Shown piece after piece: positions 45,725 to 57,589 of a stretch of 64,000 nt of DNA. Numbering within the stretch: position 1 is the first letter of the stretch; the number at the start of each line of letters is the position of its first letter. The translations under genes were made by a program, and so were the position numbers. The notes under the pieces are model-generated. The model did not search any database, was not told the origin of the DNA, and saw only the letters and a program-made list of their open reading frames with translations. This DNA comes from Callorhinus ursinus (Eukaryota > Chordata > Mammalia > Carnivora > Otariidae), in assembly GCF_003265705.1 (NCBI RefSeq), contig NW_020312828.1, positions 52,191,627-52,255,626 of the forward strand, read 5' to 3'.

Positions 45725-47405
45725 ACCTGTAGACAACATATAGCTGTTTTGGTTTTTTAAGTATAGTTGACACACAATTACACTAGCTTCGGTTGAACAG
45801 CTTAGTTATTTGACAATTCTATACATTATGCTATGTTCACCACAAGTATAGCTGCCATCTGTCCCATTACATTGCTATTACAGTATCATTGACTGCATTC
45901 CTTATGATCTGCTTTTTATTCCCATAACTTACTCATTCCATAACTGATGGCCTATATCTCCCACACCCCACCTTCCTCCTTTCTGAGAAGAGAACATCCG
46001 TTTGGTCTCTGTATTTATATTTCTAATTCTGCTTTCTGTTTATTAATTTTTTTAGATTCCATTTAGGAGTGGAATCATATGGTATTTGTCTTTCTCAGTC
46101 TGACTTATTTCACACAGCATAATACCCTCTAGGTCCATCCATGTTGTCTCAAATGACATGCTCTCATCCCTTTTTATGGCTGTGTAATATTCCATTGTGT
46201 ATGTATCCTACATTTTCCTTTGCCATTCACCTATTGATGGATACTTAGGTTGCTTCCATGTCTTGGCTATTGCAAATAATGCTGCAATAAACATAGGGGT
46301 GCATATGTCTTTTCAAAGTTAGTGTTTTTGTTTTACCTGGGTAAATACTCAATAGGGAAATTACTGGATCATATGGTGTTCCTATTTTTAATTTTCTGAG
46401 GAAACCTCATACTGCTTTCCACAGTGGCTGTACAATTTACATTCGCCAATAGTGCATGAAAGTTCCTTTTTTTCCACATCCTTGCCAACACTTCCTCTTT
46501 AAATTTTTTCATTGTTATGTTAATCACCATACATCATTAGTTTTTGATGTACTGTTCCATGATTCATTGTTTGTGCATAACACCCAGTGCTCCATGCAGA
46601 ACGTGCCCTCTTTAATACCCATCACCAGGCTAACCCATCCCCCCACCCTCCTCCCCTCTAGAACCCTCAGTTTGTTTTTCAGAGTCCATCGTCTCTCATG
46701 GTTCATCTCCCCCTCCGATTTTCCCCCCTTCATTCTTCTCCTCCTGCTATCTTCTTCTTTTTTTCTTTTTTCTTAACATACATTGCATTATTTGTTTCAG
46801 AAGTACAGATTTGTGATTCAACAGTCTTGCACAATTCACAGCGCTCACCATAGCACATACCCTCCCCAATGTCTATCACCCAGCCACCCCATCCCTCCCA
46901 CACCCCCCTCCAGCAACCCTCAGTTTGTTTCCTGAGATTAAGAATTCCTCATATCAGTGAGGACATATGATACATGTCTTTCTCTGATTGACTTATTTCA
47001 CTCAGCATAACACCCTCCAGTTCCAACCACATCGTTGCAAATGTCCTTGCCAACACTTCCTGTTTCTTGTCTTCTTGATTTTAGCCATTGTGACAGATGT
47101 GAGGTGATATTTCATTGTGGCTTTGATTTGCATTTCCCTGATGATTAGTGATATTGAAAATCTTTTCATGTGTCTGTTGGCCATCTGTATGTCTTCTTTG
47201 GAAAAATGTCTTTTCAGGTCCTCTGTTCCCTTTTTAATAAGATTGGTTTGGTTTTTTGGGTGTTGAGTTGTATAAGTTATTTATATATGTTGGATATTAA
47301 CCCCTTATTGGATATATCATTTGCAGATATCTTCTCCTATCAGTAGGTTTCCTTTCTGTTTTGTCAATGTTTTCCTTTTCTGTGCAAAGGCTTTACATTA
47401 TTTCT
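45725..47405 (-). mobile_element. old L1 3' region, antisense, split by a younger L1
   Basis: 'aagtatagttgacacacaat', 'ttgactgcattccttatgat', 'gtatttgtctttctcagtct', 'taataccctctaggtccatc', 'aatattccattgtgtatgta', 'ttgcttccatgtcttggcta' and 'aaataatgctgcaataaaca' give the L1 3' UTR read backwards. After the nested element 'attgtggctttgatttgcat' and 'tcttttcatgtgtctgttgg' continue the same copy. Nothing in it is translatable. Confidence 0.93.
46479..47061 (-). mobile_element. carnivoran L1, 5'-truncated, antisense, with perfect 18-bp target duplication
   Basis: The body is 46497-47043. 'tccttgccaacacttcct' occurs identically at 46479-46496 and 47044-47061. The interior is the inverted carnivoran L1 3' UTR: 'gttaatcaccatacatcatt', 'ttccatgattcattgtttgt', 'cacccagtgctccatgcaga' and 'gcgctcaccatagcacatac'. 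It is a dead truncated copy that interrupted an older L1. Confidence 0.97.
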
Positions 47406-47859
47406 TTGTCATCTAATATACAAATCTACATGCTGATGATCTTTAAGATGGATACTTTAAAACCCACTCCCTGAAAACATCATAGGAAAATTAACATATG
47501 CATGCTATTTAATACTCTCTAAAATTATTGGGGTTAATGTCCTCAAATATCATTTTTGCTGTCTCATCTGAACGTTTGAAGTTTAAATCCATCCAATGCT
47601 CATAAAAGTATAAGCTTAGGCTTTTAGACTTGAGCCTTTAACTGACAAATGACCTAAACCATGTAAACGAGTGTTTCTTGATATGTGAGCTACGGAATAA
47701 TAGTATCTAGCAATATTCATACATGTTAATTACTTACAAAAATTTCAGTTTTTACATAATTTTGGGAAATTCTGTATTAAACATATCTAAACAGGATTCT
47801 TTATTGAAATGCTGTAATATGCTAAAATGTCCCATGGTTCTAGATAGCATTCAGGCAAT
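47406..47859. other. unique AT-rich sequence
   Basis: No named repeat or gene. Confidence 0.4.
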
Positions 47860-48370
47860 ATTTTATCCAGTCCCTACAGATTGCCAGGAATAGCCCCATG
47901 TTTTGCTTAAAGAGATGTCAATAAATCTGGCATGGTTTCTGTCCTTACAGAGTTTTTAAAGTGCTGGGAAGAGAGAGATTAAACAAATAAAGACATAAGT
48001 ATTTAGATTGCAATAAATTGTGTTATGAAGAGAAAGAATAAGATGCCATAAGAATGAATGAGTACCAATTTAATTGGAGGACAGGTTTAGGAAAGGCCTC
48101 CAATAAGAAGTGAGATTCAAGCTAAAGCAAAAAGAGGTAAAAATTAGCCAGATAAAGGGTGAACAGCAAATCCAAAGGCTTGAGACAAAAGAAAGTTTGC
48201 TACCTGGGAGGAAGAAATGGCCAATATGGTTAGGACACAGCAAACAAGAGGCCCAAGATGAAGCAGAAGAAATAGTGAAAGGTAAATTCACGCAGAATCT
48301 TAGAGGCCATAGAAAAGATGATTTTTGTTTTAAGTACAAAGGATTTTGAGGAGGGTACTGGTTTAAAATA
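47860..48370 (-). mobile_element. L2 LINE relic, antisense, with residual coding trace
   Basis: 'gtttctgtccttacagagtt', 'aggaaaggcctccaataaga', 'ggtgaacagcaaatccaaag', 'atggccaatatggttaggac' and 'aatcttagaggccatagaaa' follow L2 antisense order. A 146-codon frame on the minus strand (48070-48510) overlaps this interval and partly reads the old L2 terminal coding region, so it is a relic and not a host gene. Confidence 0.85.
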
Positions 48371-50829
48371 GTATTTTCCTGAAAAAAAAAAAAAGTAGTA
48401 ATGCATTTACCTTTCCCCAGCTGTATTTGACCACAGAAACATTTTGATGAGAAATTTCCTGGGAGCAGTATCTTTGGAAAACACACTGACAATACTTTTA
48501 GAAATCCCACTCTTAACCAAGGATTGTGCGCTCAGATTGTAAGCATCAGAAAACAGTAAAAGAGACTTTACCAGTTGAAATATATTTATCAGTATCAGAA
48601 ACATTCAGAAGTAGGGCCACCAACCTGGATGGATTGGGGGCTCAACTGTTATTAGGACTCAGTTTCTTTTCATCTATCAGCCCTTCCTGTCCCTCTTTTG
48701 GTTTTATTCTGAGGCCCCATAAAATGACCTGAGAAGCTGCAGGATTTTCCACTGTGGTGGCAAGATGGTTGAATCATCTTCTTACATGCATCTGGTTTGC
48801 ATGCCAGTGGGAAAGGAGCCCCTTTCACAACATTCCCCTGAAATCCATTGCCTCTTGCTACATCTCCCTGAGGTGCCCAGCTGGGAACTGATCACCAAAG
48901 TAACCATAGTGATAAGATATGTTGAACAGTTTAGGCCTAGGTAATCTGCAGCCTTGACTCTTCAGATTCCCAGACATAAATCTAGGATGTGTACTACTGA
49001 AAGGAACAATGCTGGGGAGGCAAAGAGCAAAGCTCCAGTATGGGCTTTTCTTTTTTTTTTTTTTAAGTTACTGTTTTAATTTATGTGGATATATTCATAT
49101 TTGAAATAATCATGTTATATTTCTTGTTAAAACTATAAATAGGCAATGCAATCCAGTTTCTAAAAGAGCATGTTTCTAAAAGAGCAAGTTTCTAAAAGAG
49201 CATGAAAACATGTGCTGTTTGTTGGTTCTGGGTGGTTACAGAAAGTAGAAAAATTATGCAATAATGAAATAGGATACTTCTGTTATTACTACTACTAACA
49301 ATTCACCTTTGTGACTTTCTTTTTTTTTTTGGTCCTTCCCATCTACATGAAAATTATTCTACCTAGAAAAGTGAATCACTAAATAATGTCATGTATTTCA
49401 TTTAAATTGTCTGTAGCCCTTTCACTGTGTGCTTCTAAGTACTATACCTTTCACTATAAGCGCCTTCTTGTACATGTGTGTATACACACACACGTAAACA
49501 CACATAATGTATATATGTGTGTATATGTAATATACAAGCCTTTACAGAAATACAAATCTTGAGGATTATAAAAGATGATTTTATGGTTAGAGTCTTTAAT
49601 CAAAATGTTCTCTAGAGAACTTTTAAGATAGCAATAACTATTGGAATTTATAAGAGGCAGTCCAACTTCTGAGCATGTAAAATAAATTTTGGGAGTATAA
49701 AAGGGAAAAAATGCTCTTGTATGAGAAGATAATACGGTCTGAGTGATCAAAACAGACTGAGATAAACTGTGGAGCCTGCATAAAAACTACAGGTCAAGGA
49801 AAAGCTATGACCCTTACAACATCAACTAGCAACATATTTTTAGTCTTACAGATGGTGGTTAACACTTCTGGTCATTTATACTTTGTTCCTCATTTTATGA
49901 CTGTCATCTAAAAATAGCTGGGGCCATAACAGGGCAGGAATTGTCAGAGAAGATTTTGTGGATAAAATGAGACTTTGGGGGATTTTTTTAAAGGGGGTGC
50001 TGGAAGTGCATGGTAGAGAATCCTAATAGAAAATCAAATAAAGGGGAAAAGAGTTTGGCAAATGAAATCTAATTGTTTCCACCTCGGTAATAGGTCCTAT
50101 TTCCCTCAAATCCCAAGAACGGTCCCGTAGCAAATTCTTAAGGATTTCCAGATTGTCAGACAACCAAGAATAGATTCTATTTTCTGACTTTATTCTGGCT
50201 ATTTGTGTCCCTCTAAATTCCCCTGTCATCCTAGAGAAAGAATAGAACTAGATTTGTCTTTAGAAGTGAAGAGAAAGGCAAGTATGCTTTTTAAAAAATA
50301 AGTTCTTTTGAATTAGGTGCCTAGGTACAGCAGTTTGAAAGCAGGTGGGTTTTAAGCATATTTATGTATATAAATACACTTTTGTACTTAGAAGTCATTG
50401 AGTATTAAAATTGAATATAATATATTCATCACTTATCCTGTGACATTTCTTTTTCCGTTGATGTACTCTAGTAAAGGTCCAAATTTACAAGAGTTTATCC
50501 CTAAAATCTAAAATTTGCAAAGATTTTAGATTTAGGAATCTAAAGTATATTTAGACTTTGTAAATAAAGGGATTGGTAAACAACTAATTGTCACATGGTC
50601 CCATGAAGTAAATAAAGCATCTTTGCAAATTCTATAAGAATCATTTTATTAATGCAACTGCTGCAATTATTTCCTAAACTATACAAAATCCCATGCATAA
50701 TGTTCTGGTAATATAATGCAATGCTTTTAAGAATTAAGATATATTAATTCAAGCCACATATAAATAATGGTCTATTTTCTGAATGAGTCCTGAAAAATTA
50801 AGTATTATGCCATGTTTATTATTTGTTTT
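48371..50829. other. mostly unique sequence
   Basis: 48600-48960 may hold a remnant of an old repeat ('tggtggcaagatggttgaat'), not named. A T run ends near 49065, a 16-bp minisatellite is at 49156-49203, and 49470-49530 is TGTATATACACA-rich. Short frames at 49454 and 50023 on - match nothing. Confidence 0.4.
49156..49203 (+). repeat. three tandem copies of a 16-bp unit
   Basis: The unit 'gtttctaaaagagcat' occurs at 49156, 49172 and 49188. The middle copy differs only in its last base. Confidence 0.95.
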
Positions 50830-51070
50830 AAATGATAGATTCTTGGGGTGCTGGTTGGCTTAATTGGTAAAGCATGTAATTCTTGATCTCAGGGTGGTGA
50901 GTTCAAACCCCATGTTGGGAGTAGAGATTAGTTAAAATTTTAAAAATTCTGGGCTCCGTGCTCACTGGGGGTCTGTTTGAGATTCTCTTTCTCCTTCTCC
51001 CTCTGCCCCTCCCCCCCTGTAAAATAAATAATTATTTAAAAAATTTCAAAATTCAAATGATAGATTCTTG
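50830..51070 (+). mobile_element. Can-SINE, sense, divergent subtype, perfect 16-bp target duplication
   Basis: The body is 50846-51054, flanked by identical 'aaatgatagattcttg' at 50830-50845 and 51055-51070. The head is 'gggtgctggttggcttaatt', then 'cttgatctcagggtggtgag' and 'ttcaaaccccatgttgggag'. This subtype keeps a more tRNA-like B box. The tail is 'aaaataaataattattt'. Confidence 0.95.
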
Positions 51071-51145
51071 CATTCTGTATACGAAAGAATACTAACATTT
51101 ATATATGTTTAGCTAATTAAATTATGCTAAGGTGTTACACTAGCG

Positions 51146-51353
51146 TAAAAATGTTTTTGTTTTGTTTTTAAATTTTTTTAAAAGATTTTTATTTATTTGA
51201 TAGAGAGAGACAGGGCAAGCACCAGCAGGGGAAGGAGACTCCCTGTTGAGGGGGGAGCCTGATGTGGGGCTCCATCTCAGGACTCTGAGGTTATGACCTG
51301 AGCCAAAGTCAGACACTTAACTGAGCCACCCAGGTGCCCCTAAAAATGTTTTT
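51146..51353 (-). mobile_element. Can-SINE, antisense, with 13-bp target duplication
   Basis: The body is 51159-51340, flanked by 'taaaaatgttttt' at 51146-51158 and 51341-51353. It opens with 'tttaaaagatttttatttat' and closes with 'ctgagccacccaggtgcccc'. It lies head-to-head with the preceding sense SINE, 104 bp away. Confidence 0.96.
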
Positions 51354-51499
51354 TAACAGACACCTGCATATTAAAGCTTTGTCAATGACATATACTATAA
51401 ATCATCAGATATTATTAAACTAACATCAATGCTAAATTTTTAAAGAATTTTCCAATTAGGTTAATAACCATGAATCTAGTTGTTTAGAAACATGGCTTA

Positions 51500-51880
51500 T
51501 TTTTTTTTAGCTTTATTGAGGTATACTTGACAAATAGGCATTGTATATATTTAAGATATGCAAATAATGTTTTGATACATGTGTGTATTGTGAAATTAAC
51601 ACTACACTCAAGCTAATTAGCATATCAATTACCTCACATAGTTACCATTTTCTTCCTTTCTTCTGTGGTACCTACGAACATGTAAGATCTACTCTCTTAG
51701 GAAATTTTAAGTATATGATACAGTTATTGCTAATTATAGTCATCATGTGGTATCCTTGCTTCTAGATTCCACATATAAGTGAGATCAGACAGTATTTGTC
51801 TTTCTCTGACTTTTCACTTAGCATAATGCCCTCAAGATCCATCTGTGTTGTTACAAGTGCCACATTATTTTATTAGAACA
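51500..51880 (-). mobile_element. old L1 3' UTR fragment, antisense
   Basis: 'ctttattgaggtatacttga', 'ttgtatatatttaagatatg', 'caagctaattagcatatcaa', 'agatctactctcttaggaaa' and 'cacatataagtgagatcaga' reproduce the L1 3' UTR read backwards. Confidence 0.9.
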
Positions 51881-52561
51881 AACAAACTAGGAGAGGATTA
51901 TGTAAGAAACCTGATTTATATAATGGCTAAATTCACATTAAAGTAGAACTCAAGAATTTCAATATTTTTTTCTCTTAATTTATGTAACAATGTGGGTAGC
52001 CTCTTAAAAACACAGGCCATGGGCTAGAATATTACGTTTAGCTGATATATGGGTAAAACAGAAAAGGTATATCCTTGTCCAGTTTACCTCCCCTACCTTT
52101 TAAGATTCTACATGGCATGTTCTATTCAGTTCTCTTCACAATTTCTGTGAGCTCCTGCCCTCCCAGGCTGTGCCTGTGTTCTAATCTCTATCAGCCACAG
52201 TGTAACTGATTCCTCCTAGTTTCAGTAAACCTACCTTCTCTACACATGGAAATGGATTTATCTACCTATAATCCAGTTCCCAGAGTCCTCAAACTAGCAG
52301 TGTTGGTGCCAAATCAAAGGAAACTCAGCAAAGTTAGAACAGTGAACTTTACTTTCATGATTGCCACCTCCCACCCATCCAGTCTCCAAAGGCACTAAAT
52401 TGTGCTACCTTATCACCAAAAAACAATGTAAATATTATTTATAAGTGCTGATGTTTTTTCTCTCCAACATCTACATTGTTCATTCCTTCCTCTCCACCTT
52501 CATTAAGGTGTGCTGATCTCCCATCTTGATTACGACAGTTTACTTTTTAAACTGAATTGTG
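51881..52561. other. unassigned sequence
   Basis: Around 52130-52400 the text is mildly L2-like ('gtgagctcctgccctcccag') but not convincing. No gene. Confidence 0.4.
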
Positions 52562-52892
52562 TAAGACTGATGAATCACAGACTTGTGGCTCCGAAGCAAA
52601 TAATATATTAGATGTTAAAAAAAAAAAGAAGATAGTAGGAAGGGAAAAATGAAGTGGGGGGAGTCAGAGGGGGAGACGAAGCATGAGAGACTATGGACTC
52701 TGAGAAACAAACTGAGGGTTCTAGAGGGGAGGGGGGTGGGGGATGGGTTAGCCTGGTGATGGGTATTAAGGAGGGCACGTACTGAATGGAGCACTGGGTG
52801 TTATACGCAAACAATGAATCATGGAACACTGCATCAAAAACTAATGATGTCATGTATGGTGATTAACATAATAAAATAAAACTTAAAAAAAT
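52562..52892 (+). mobile_element. carnivoran L1 3' end, sense
   Basis: 'aagactgatgaatcacagac', 'gcatgagagactatggactc', 'aaacaaactgagggttctag', 'gttagcctggtgatgggtat', 'gagcactgggtgttatacgc' and 'gtatggtgattaacataata' are the carnivoran L1 3' UTR in order, closed by an A-rich tail. I could not define a target duplication. An 81-codon frame on the minus strand (52608-52853) is antisense L1 sequence. Confidence 0.95.
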
Positions 52893-53194
52893 TCAAATTC
52901 TTGTATCAACCCACTATTATTAATTATTGGTCTTTTCATTTTGGAAAACATGACATCCTCCACCTTGGAATCTTGCACTGTTTCCAATTACTCTTTTCAA
53001 AGAGTTCTACTTTTCTAAAATTAGGATGGATACACTAAAGAGTGCTTATATGAGATATGGATTTGTAAAAGTAAAAGTTTTTACATAGAATTAGTTAGGA
53101 TTCTTCCCACTGTGAAGGAAGAAATTAATTAAAACTGTCCTAAGTTAAAAAAAAAAAACTTCATGTATGGCTAGATCAAGAGGCTCAAACAATA
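52893..53194. other. unique sequence
   Basis: No recognised element. An A12 run ends at about 53158. Confidence 0.4.
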
Positions 53195-53530
53195 TGAACT
53201 GAACTCCATCTTATTCTATTCTTTCACTTTGGCTTTCTTCTGTGTTGGCTCAAGGTTCAGAAAGACTCTTCTTGGCAGCTGCCACCAACTTCAACTTACA
53301 ATTTATCTTTTCAGCGTTCTTCCCAATGATTCCAACAAATGTCTTAAAATTGAGTCTCATTGGCTGTGATTGGGACACATGCTATTCTTGAGCCCATCAC
53401 GATGGCCAGGTGACTTCAGTGCTCTAATTGGCTATATCTTGTTTACGTGCCACCCCTAGGATCTAAGGGTAGAGACATCTTCTATAGAACCACATGAACT
53501 GAAGTAGCAAAGGGGTGACTTTTAAAAAAT
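53195..53530 (+). mobile_element. ancient repeat of unnamed family A
   Basis: 'ggcagctgccaccaacttca', 'gagtctcattggctgtgatt', 'tgggacacatgctattcttg', 'cccatcacgatggccaggtg' and 'aaccacatgaactgaagtag' follow a consensus I know from mammalian genomes but cannot name. Orientation is nominal. Confidence 0.5.
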
Positions 53531-54324
53531 TAGAGCACTATTTTGAGAATCTAAAAACAATAGATATGAACTATATATGAGAGGAGGAAAAATATACAGG
53601 CATTATGTCAATAGGAAGTATATATAAAATATAAACAAGTAACCGTGACGCTCAGGATATCATGACATAGTCTTGGAAATGTCTGACATTAGATAGTAAT
53701 TACAGAGGAATGTTTTGTTTACAAATATGTAATATTTAGGCTTATTTGGAGAATCACCAAAAAGAGATGAAAGAATTTCCCATCAGACCTCTCTATAAGT
53801 GTTTTTTTTTTTTTCAGGATCCACTGATCCCTTTCCCTCTAGATATGGGCAGATTACCTCAAAGGCACAAGCATATTCATAATATTCATAATAAGCCTCA
53901 GGATGTCATCAAACTGTTCACAATTATACATTTTTTGCTGTCTTCTCCTGTAATATCTTTCAAAAGTGTCATTAATGGGATACTTATCTTCTTAATATAT
54001 GTCCTAATAATAAGGAAATTATGAAGGAAAAATGAATGACAAAGATAAATGATTATGATCTGTAATTAAAATTTCTTTCAGGTAGCAGGGTTGCCTCTAA
54101 GCTAAAAGCAAGTGAAATTCACAGCCTTGTGCAGCAGCTGCTTTTTCTGAAGTCAGATATAATCAGCAAAGTCATAATTAGGGTTGGAAAAGGCAACTAC
54201 TGTTATTGAAGAGTGCCCAGACCCAGACAGAACTGTATCTTGTGGAGAAAGAACAGGATCATGAATGGTGATGGTGAATAAGAATACCTAACTTAGTTTA
54301 GGAAGATTAGTCTATAAGTCTAGA
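53531..54324. other. unique sequence, part possibly conserved
   Basis: 54060-54250 is non-repetitive and contains an E-box pair within 'tgtgcagcagctgctttttc'. The 92-codon frame at 53746-54024 (+) has a poly-Phe stretch from a T12 run and no recognisable product. Confidence 0.35.
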
Positions 54325-54412
54325 GACATGGCTTCTGGTCCTGATTCATTAATTTGCCATGTGATATTAGCTAAGGTCTTTACCTCTCTGGGCTTCAGTT
54401 CTCTCATTTTTA
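54325..54412 (+). mobile_element. MIR SINE 5' half, sense
   Basis: 'acatggcttctggtcctgat', 'ttgccatgtgatattagcta' and 'ctctctgggcttcagttctc' keep MIR order. The element breaks into the GT array, a usual place for microsatellite growth. Confidence 0.82.
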
Positions 54413-54414
54413 AA

Positions 54415-54415
<1 letters not shown>

Positions 54416-54449
<34 letters not shown>
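54416..54449 (+). repeat. (TG)n microsatellite, 34 bp
   Basis: Seventeen uninterrupted TG units seeded in the MIR 'aaaatg' segment. Confidence 0.98.
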
Positions 54450-54450
<1 letters not shown>

Positions 54451-55339
54451 TTTCTGTTTTCTAAATTCACTTTTAAGTGCTGAGATTCTATAATCCATTC
54501 GGGTGAGGAGGGATTAAGGCACATGGGTCAGATGAACACGTTTGAGAACCTACAAGCTGTGTCCGTGGCAGTTGCCGTGGTGCTAATATAAGTAGAGCAG
54601 AAGGGTTCCATGCCTGAGAATAGAATGGCATCAACAACAATGGCAGCCAGGATCGCCAAGAAATGACTCAGGGAGAAGGGAGTTCTCCCTCCTAAATACA
54701 CATAACCCGATGTGAGAAGAGAGCTGGCCAGAGTTGGAGAAGGCTGGTGGTTTTCATGGCCACCTATGAAACTCCTTACCTAGAAACTGAATTGTTCCTT
54801 CCTACCACTAACCCCACCCATCAACAGGATTGTAGCAAGGAGCAACATGTCCTCGGTTACTGGACCAGCTGCGGGCTCATGAGCCCAAGTGGACTAGCAG
54901 AGCTTTTCCTCAGAGATTTGGATATAGCATGTAAAGAGATAAGTAATTTTGCCCTCTCGAATGGCTGACCCTATAACCCTTGGGAGACGGTAATGGTCAT
55001 AACTTCCACCATATGGCCAAGATAAGGGGAATCGACTAGAGAGGAAGAGAGAAGGATCAAGTGGAGGTTCAGAAAGGTGAATAAATGAGAGACAGGGAGT
55101 CCAGCTGGCTGTGAAGTTCCTCCTCCAGTTCTTCCTGAGACCCAGTAGCATTCTTGTCCTGGGGTTCTATGAGACACCCCAGTATTATTTTGAATTACTA
55201 TGAATGAATTGGTTTTTTTTCCCTTAAATTAATTTGAATTAGTTCTGACTTTTACCAGCTGTTGGAAGCTGGAGTCAAATATATGTTTGATTGTAAGTTA
55301 AGCTTTTAGTATTTTCTATTGGGGTATTTTTGTTAATGA
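54450..55339. other. unique sequence
   Basis: Short frames on both strands (54747-55177) have no recognisable product, and no repeat family is clear. Confidence 0.4.
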
Positions 55340-55560
55340 ATTATTAGATAATAGGTATTAAACATAGATTATCTTTTTTAATGCCCCTTTTGAAGTAGGC
55401 AATAATATCCCTTTTGTAGAGATGAATAAACTGAGGTTTAAAAGATTTTAACTCACCCTGAGTTGGATAGCTATCAAGTGGCAAGAATGCTTTCAAACAC
55501 ACTTCCATTAGTTGGATTCCGACTTCAATCAGTTTAACCGCAGGTTCTTGCCTTTAACCA
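55340..55560 (-). mobile_element. MIR SINE relic, antisense
   Basis: 'tatcccttttgtagagatga', 'ataaactgaggtttaaaaga' and 'tagctatcaagtggcaagaa' follow the inverted MIR core. The ends are ragged. Confidence 0.7.
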
Positions 55561-56889
55561 CTATTTCATAAGATTAGGTAAGATATGAGTTGCTACTGGG
55601 AAATCTGAGATAGAGAAAATGTACAGAATACTAATTTTCCTAATACTTTCTAATTGCCCAGAAAAGGAAATCAATATGGTTCTGAGTCAGGAATGGAGAT
55701 ATGAGAAGAAAGTGGTCAGTGTTTAGGGAAACCTGGTATCAAAGTTTATCTTGTTATGTCAGATTCTGTAATTCTAAAAACTGGAGACTTCATGGAATTG
55801 TTAAGGAAAGGAAATTATGTAAGAGTTAGTCATTTAGAATTGAAGCCTGTGCATCACTGGCTGGTATTTACCAGTGCCAGAGGTCAAAAGCTACCACTTC
55901 AAGTATTAGTGGATTCTCCCTCAATGAATTTCTCCCAGGCTGTAGGACCTTATAACTTTTTTCAAGTCCAGCAATGTTGCCTTCATAAGTATTTTTAATC
56001 ACAAACATTCAGTTGGCCACAAACACATTCCTGTACAATTCCTTCATCTGTGTCTTCTAAAGAGTGAACTGAACTGTTAACTTACTTTTAAACAAAACTG
56101 AATAGTTGAAATGTCTGACTGCTTCCTATCAGTATAAAAATATGAATTTGTACAACAGCTGCAACTCATTTCAGCTGGATTAAGTTTTACCCAAAGAAGG
56201 ACAAAAAAAAAAGTTGTCTGTAACAAGGGAAGACTAATGTTCTCAATGGAAAGAAATGAATATACTCACAGATTTTCATGTTGGTTAACATAAAAATGGC
56301 TTTGAAGATTAAATGAGAAACATCCTTTCTATTATGATTAATCATATTGCTAGATGATCAGTAGTGTCAGATCATAAAGACTGTAAAATTATTTAGGAGT
56401 AGGATTTGAAGTACACTACAAAAATTCAATAGCAGTAACTATAAAATAGTTGATCAAATTTTATAAAATGTCATGCTGCTTCATAAGAGATGGTAAAAAT
56501 ATGCCTTTGAGGTCTTTTTTCATTAAGAGCCTTTACAATCGTTCTCCATGAATGAACTAATTGGTATCTTTTCTACTGACCAAACTATATAACAATATTA
56601 AATAGATATAAAATATTTTATAAGCACTCATAACTCACCACTGCAAATTAACAACTCTCTCAAGCATGCGTGGTGCTACAGCAGTAAAGGGAGTGAGGCT
56701 GGACCTCTCAGGGCTACTATCTGGGCTGAGTCATGGATTCCATGGTCAATACTTGCTTTTTAAATTCATACCTGGACATTTTCAGCCCACCTAGAGATGA
56801 TCAATTTCCTGGTAGCCAGTCTGTTTATCAAATCATTCAATAAGTCATTCAGGAAGGATGGCACAGAGGATGAGAGAAATGAATCAAGA
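55561..56889. other. unique AT-rich sequence
   Basis: An 80-codon frame on + (55756-55998) has no recognisable product. No named repeat. Confidence 0.4.
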
Positions 56890-57085
56890 ACCAGCTGCCA
56901 GGTGTGAACCTTACTTAGCTCTCCCACTTGGGCATATGGATTAACCATCATGCAACTCAGGTTCATGGTCGGTCAAATGGTGGTAATACTCATTCCAACC
57001 TCAGGGGATTGTTATGAAAATAAAAAATAAATAATTAGGAAATCCTCAGGGCAGTGCCTGGTATTGTAATAAGCACTATGGAATT
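56890..57085 (+). mobile_element. MIR SINE relic, sense
   Basis: 'gtcggtcaaatggtggtaat', 'attccaacctcaggggattg', 'ttatgaaaataaaaaataaa' and 'cagggcagtgcctggtattg' give the MIR 3' half in order. Confidence 0.8.
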
Positions 57086-57109
57086 GCTGAATATAAAAAT
57101 GAAATTCAC

Positions 57110-57565
57110 CGATTTGTGCCAGCAATATTTATTACATGCCTACCAAAGGTCAGGCACTGTGGGGTGCTTGCGACTGATACCGTACCTGCCATCACGGGAT
57201 TTACATTCTAGATGGAGAAGGGAGACAGTAAAAAAGTAAGCAACTAAGCAGACAAGATTATTTCAGATACTGATAATTTTCACAAAAAAATAAACTGGGC
57301 GATGAAATGAGATTTGAGATGGGGAGATGGGGAAACAGGTTGGGTTAGAGAAGCTTTCTTTAATATTTGAGCCAGGACTGAAGGATGAGAGGGAGTGAGC
57401 CATGTGGAGCACAGAGAGGAGAGCCAGAAGGATGAGGGAGAATAACCCAGTATATGTGGAGTTTTGTTAGAGAAGAAGCATGAGAGCACAGTAAGAAGTT
57501 GGAGAGCCAGGGAAGGAGCTGATGATATACGACCTGGAAAGTCATGCTAAGGGAGTTTTGATTTT
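57110..57565 (-). mobile_element. L2 LINE relic, antisense
   Basis: 'atttattacatgcctaccaa', 'tcaggcactgtggggtgctt', 'gggatttacattctagatgg', 'tgagccaggactgaaggatg', 'gggagtgagccatgtggagc' and 'gacctggaaagtcatgctaa' follow the L2 antisense consensus closely. Confidence 0.9.
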
Positions 57566-57589
57566 ATTTTTAATTTTAAAGAGAATTTA

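Noticed and set aside
48070..48510. 146-codon open frame on the minus strand, the longest in the window
   Set aside because: It overlaps an antisense L2 copy and its C-terminal half reads old L2 terminal coding text. It has no conserved domain and no promoter or splice context.
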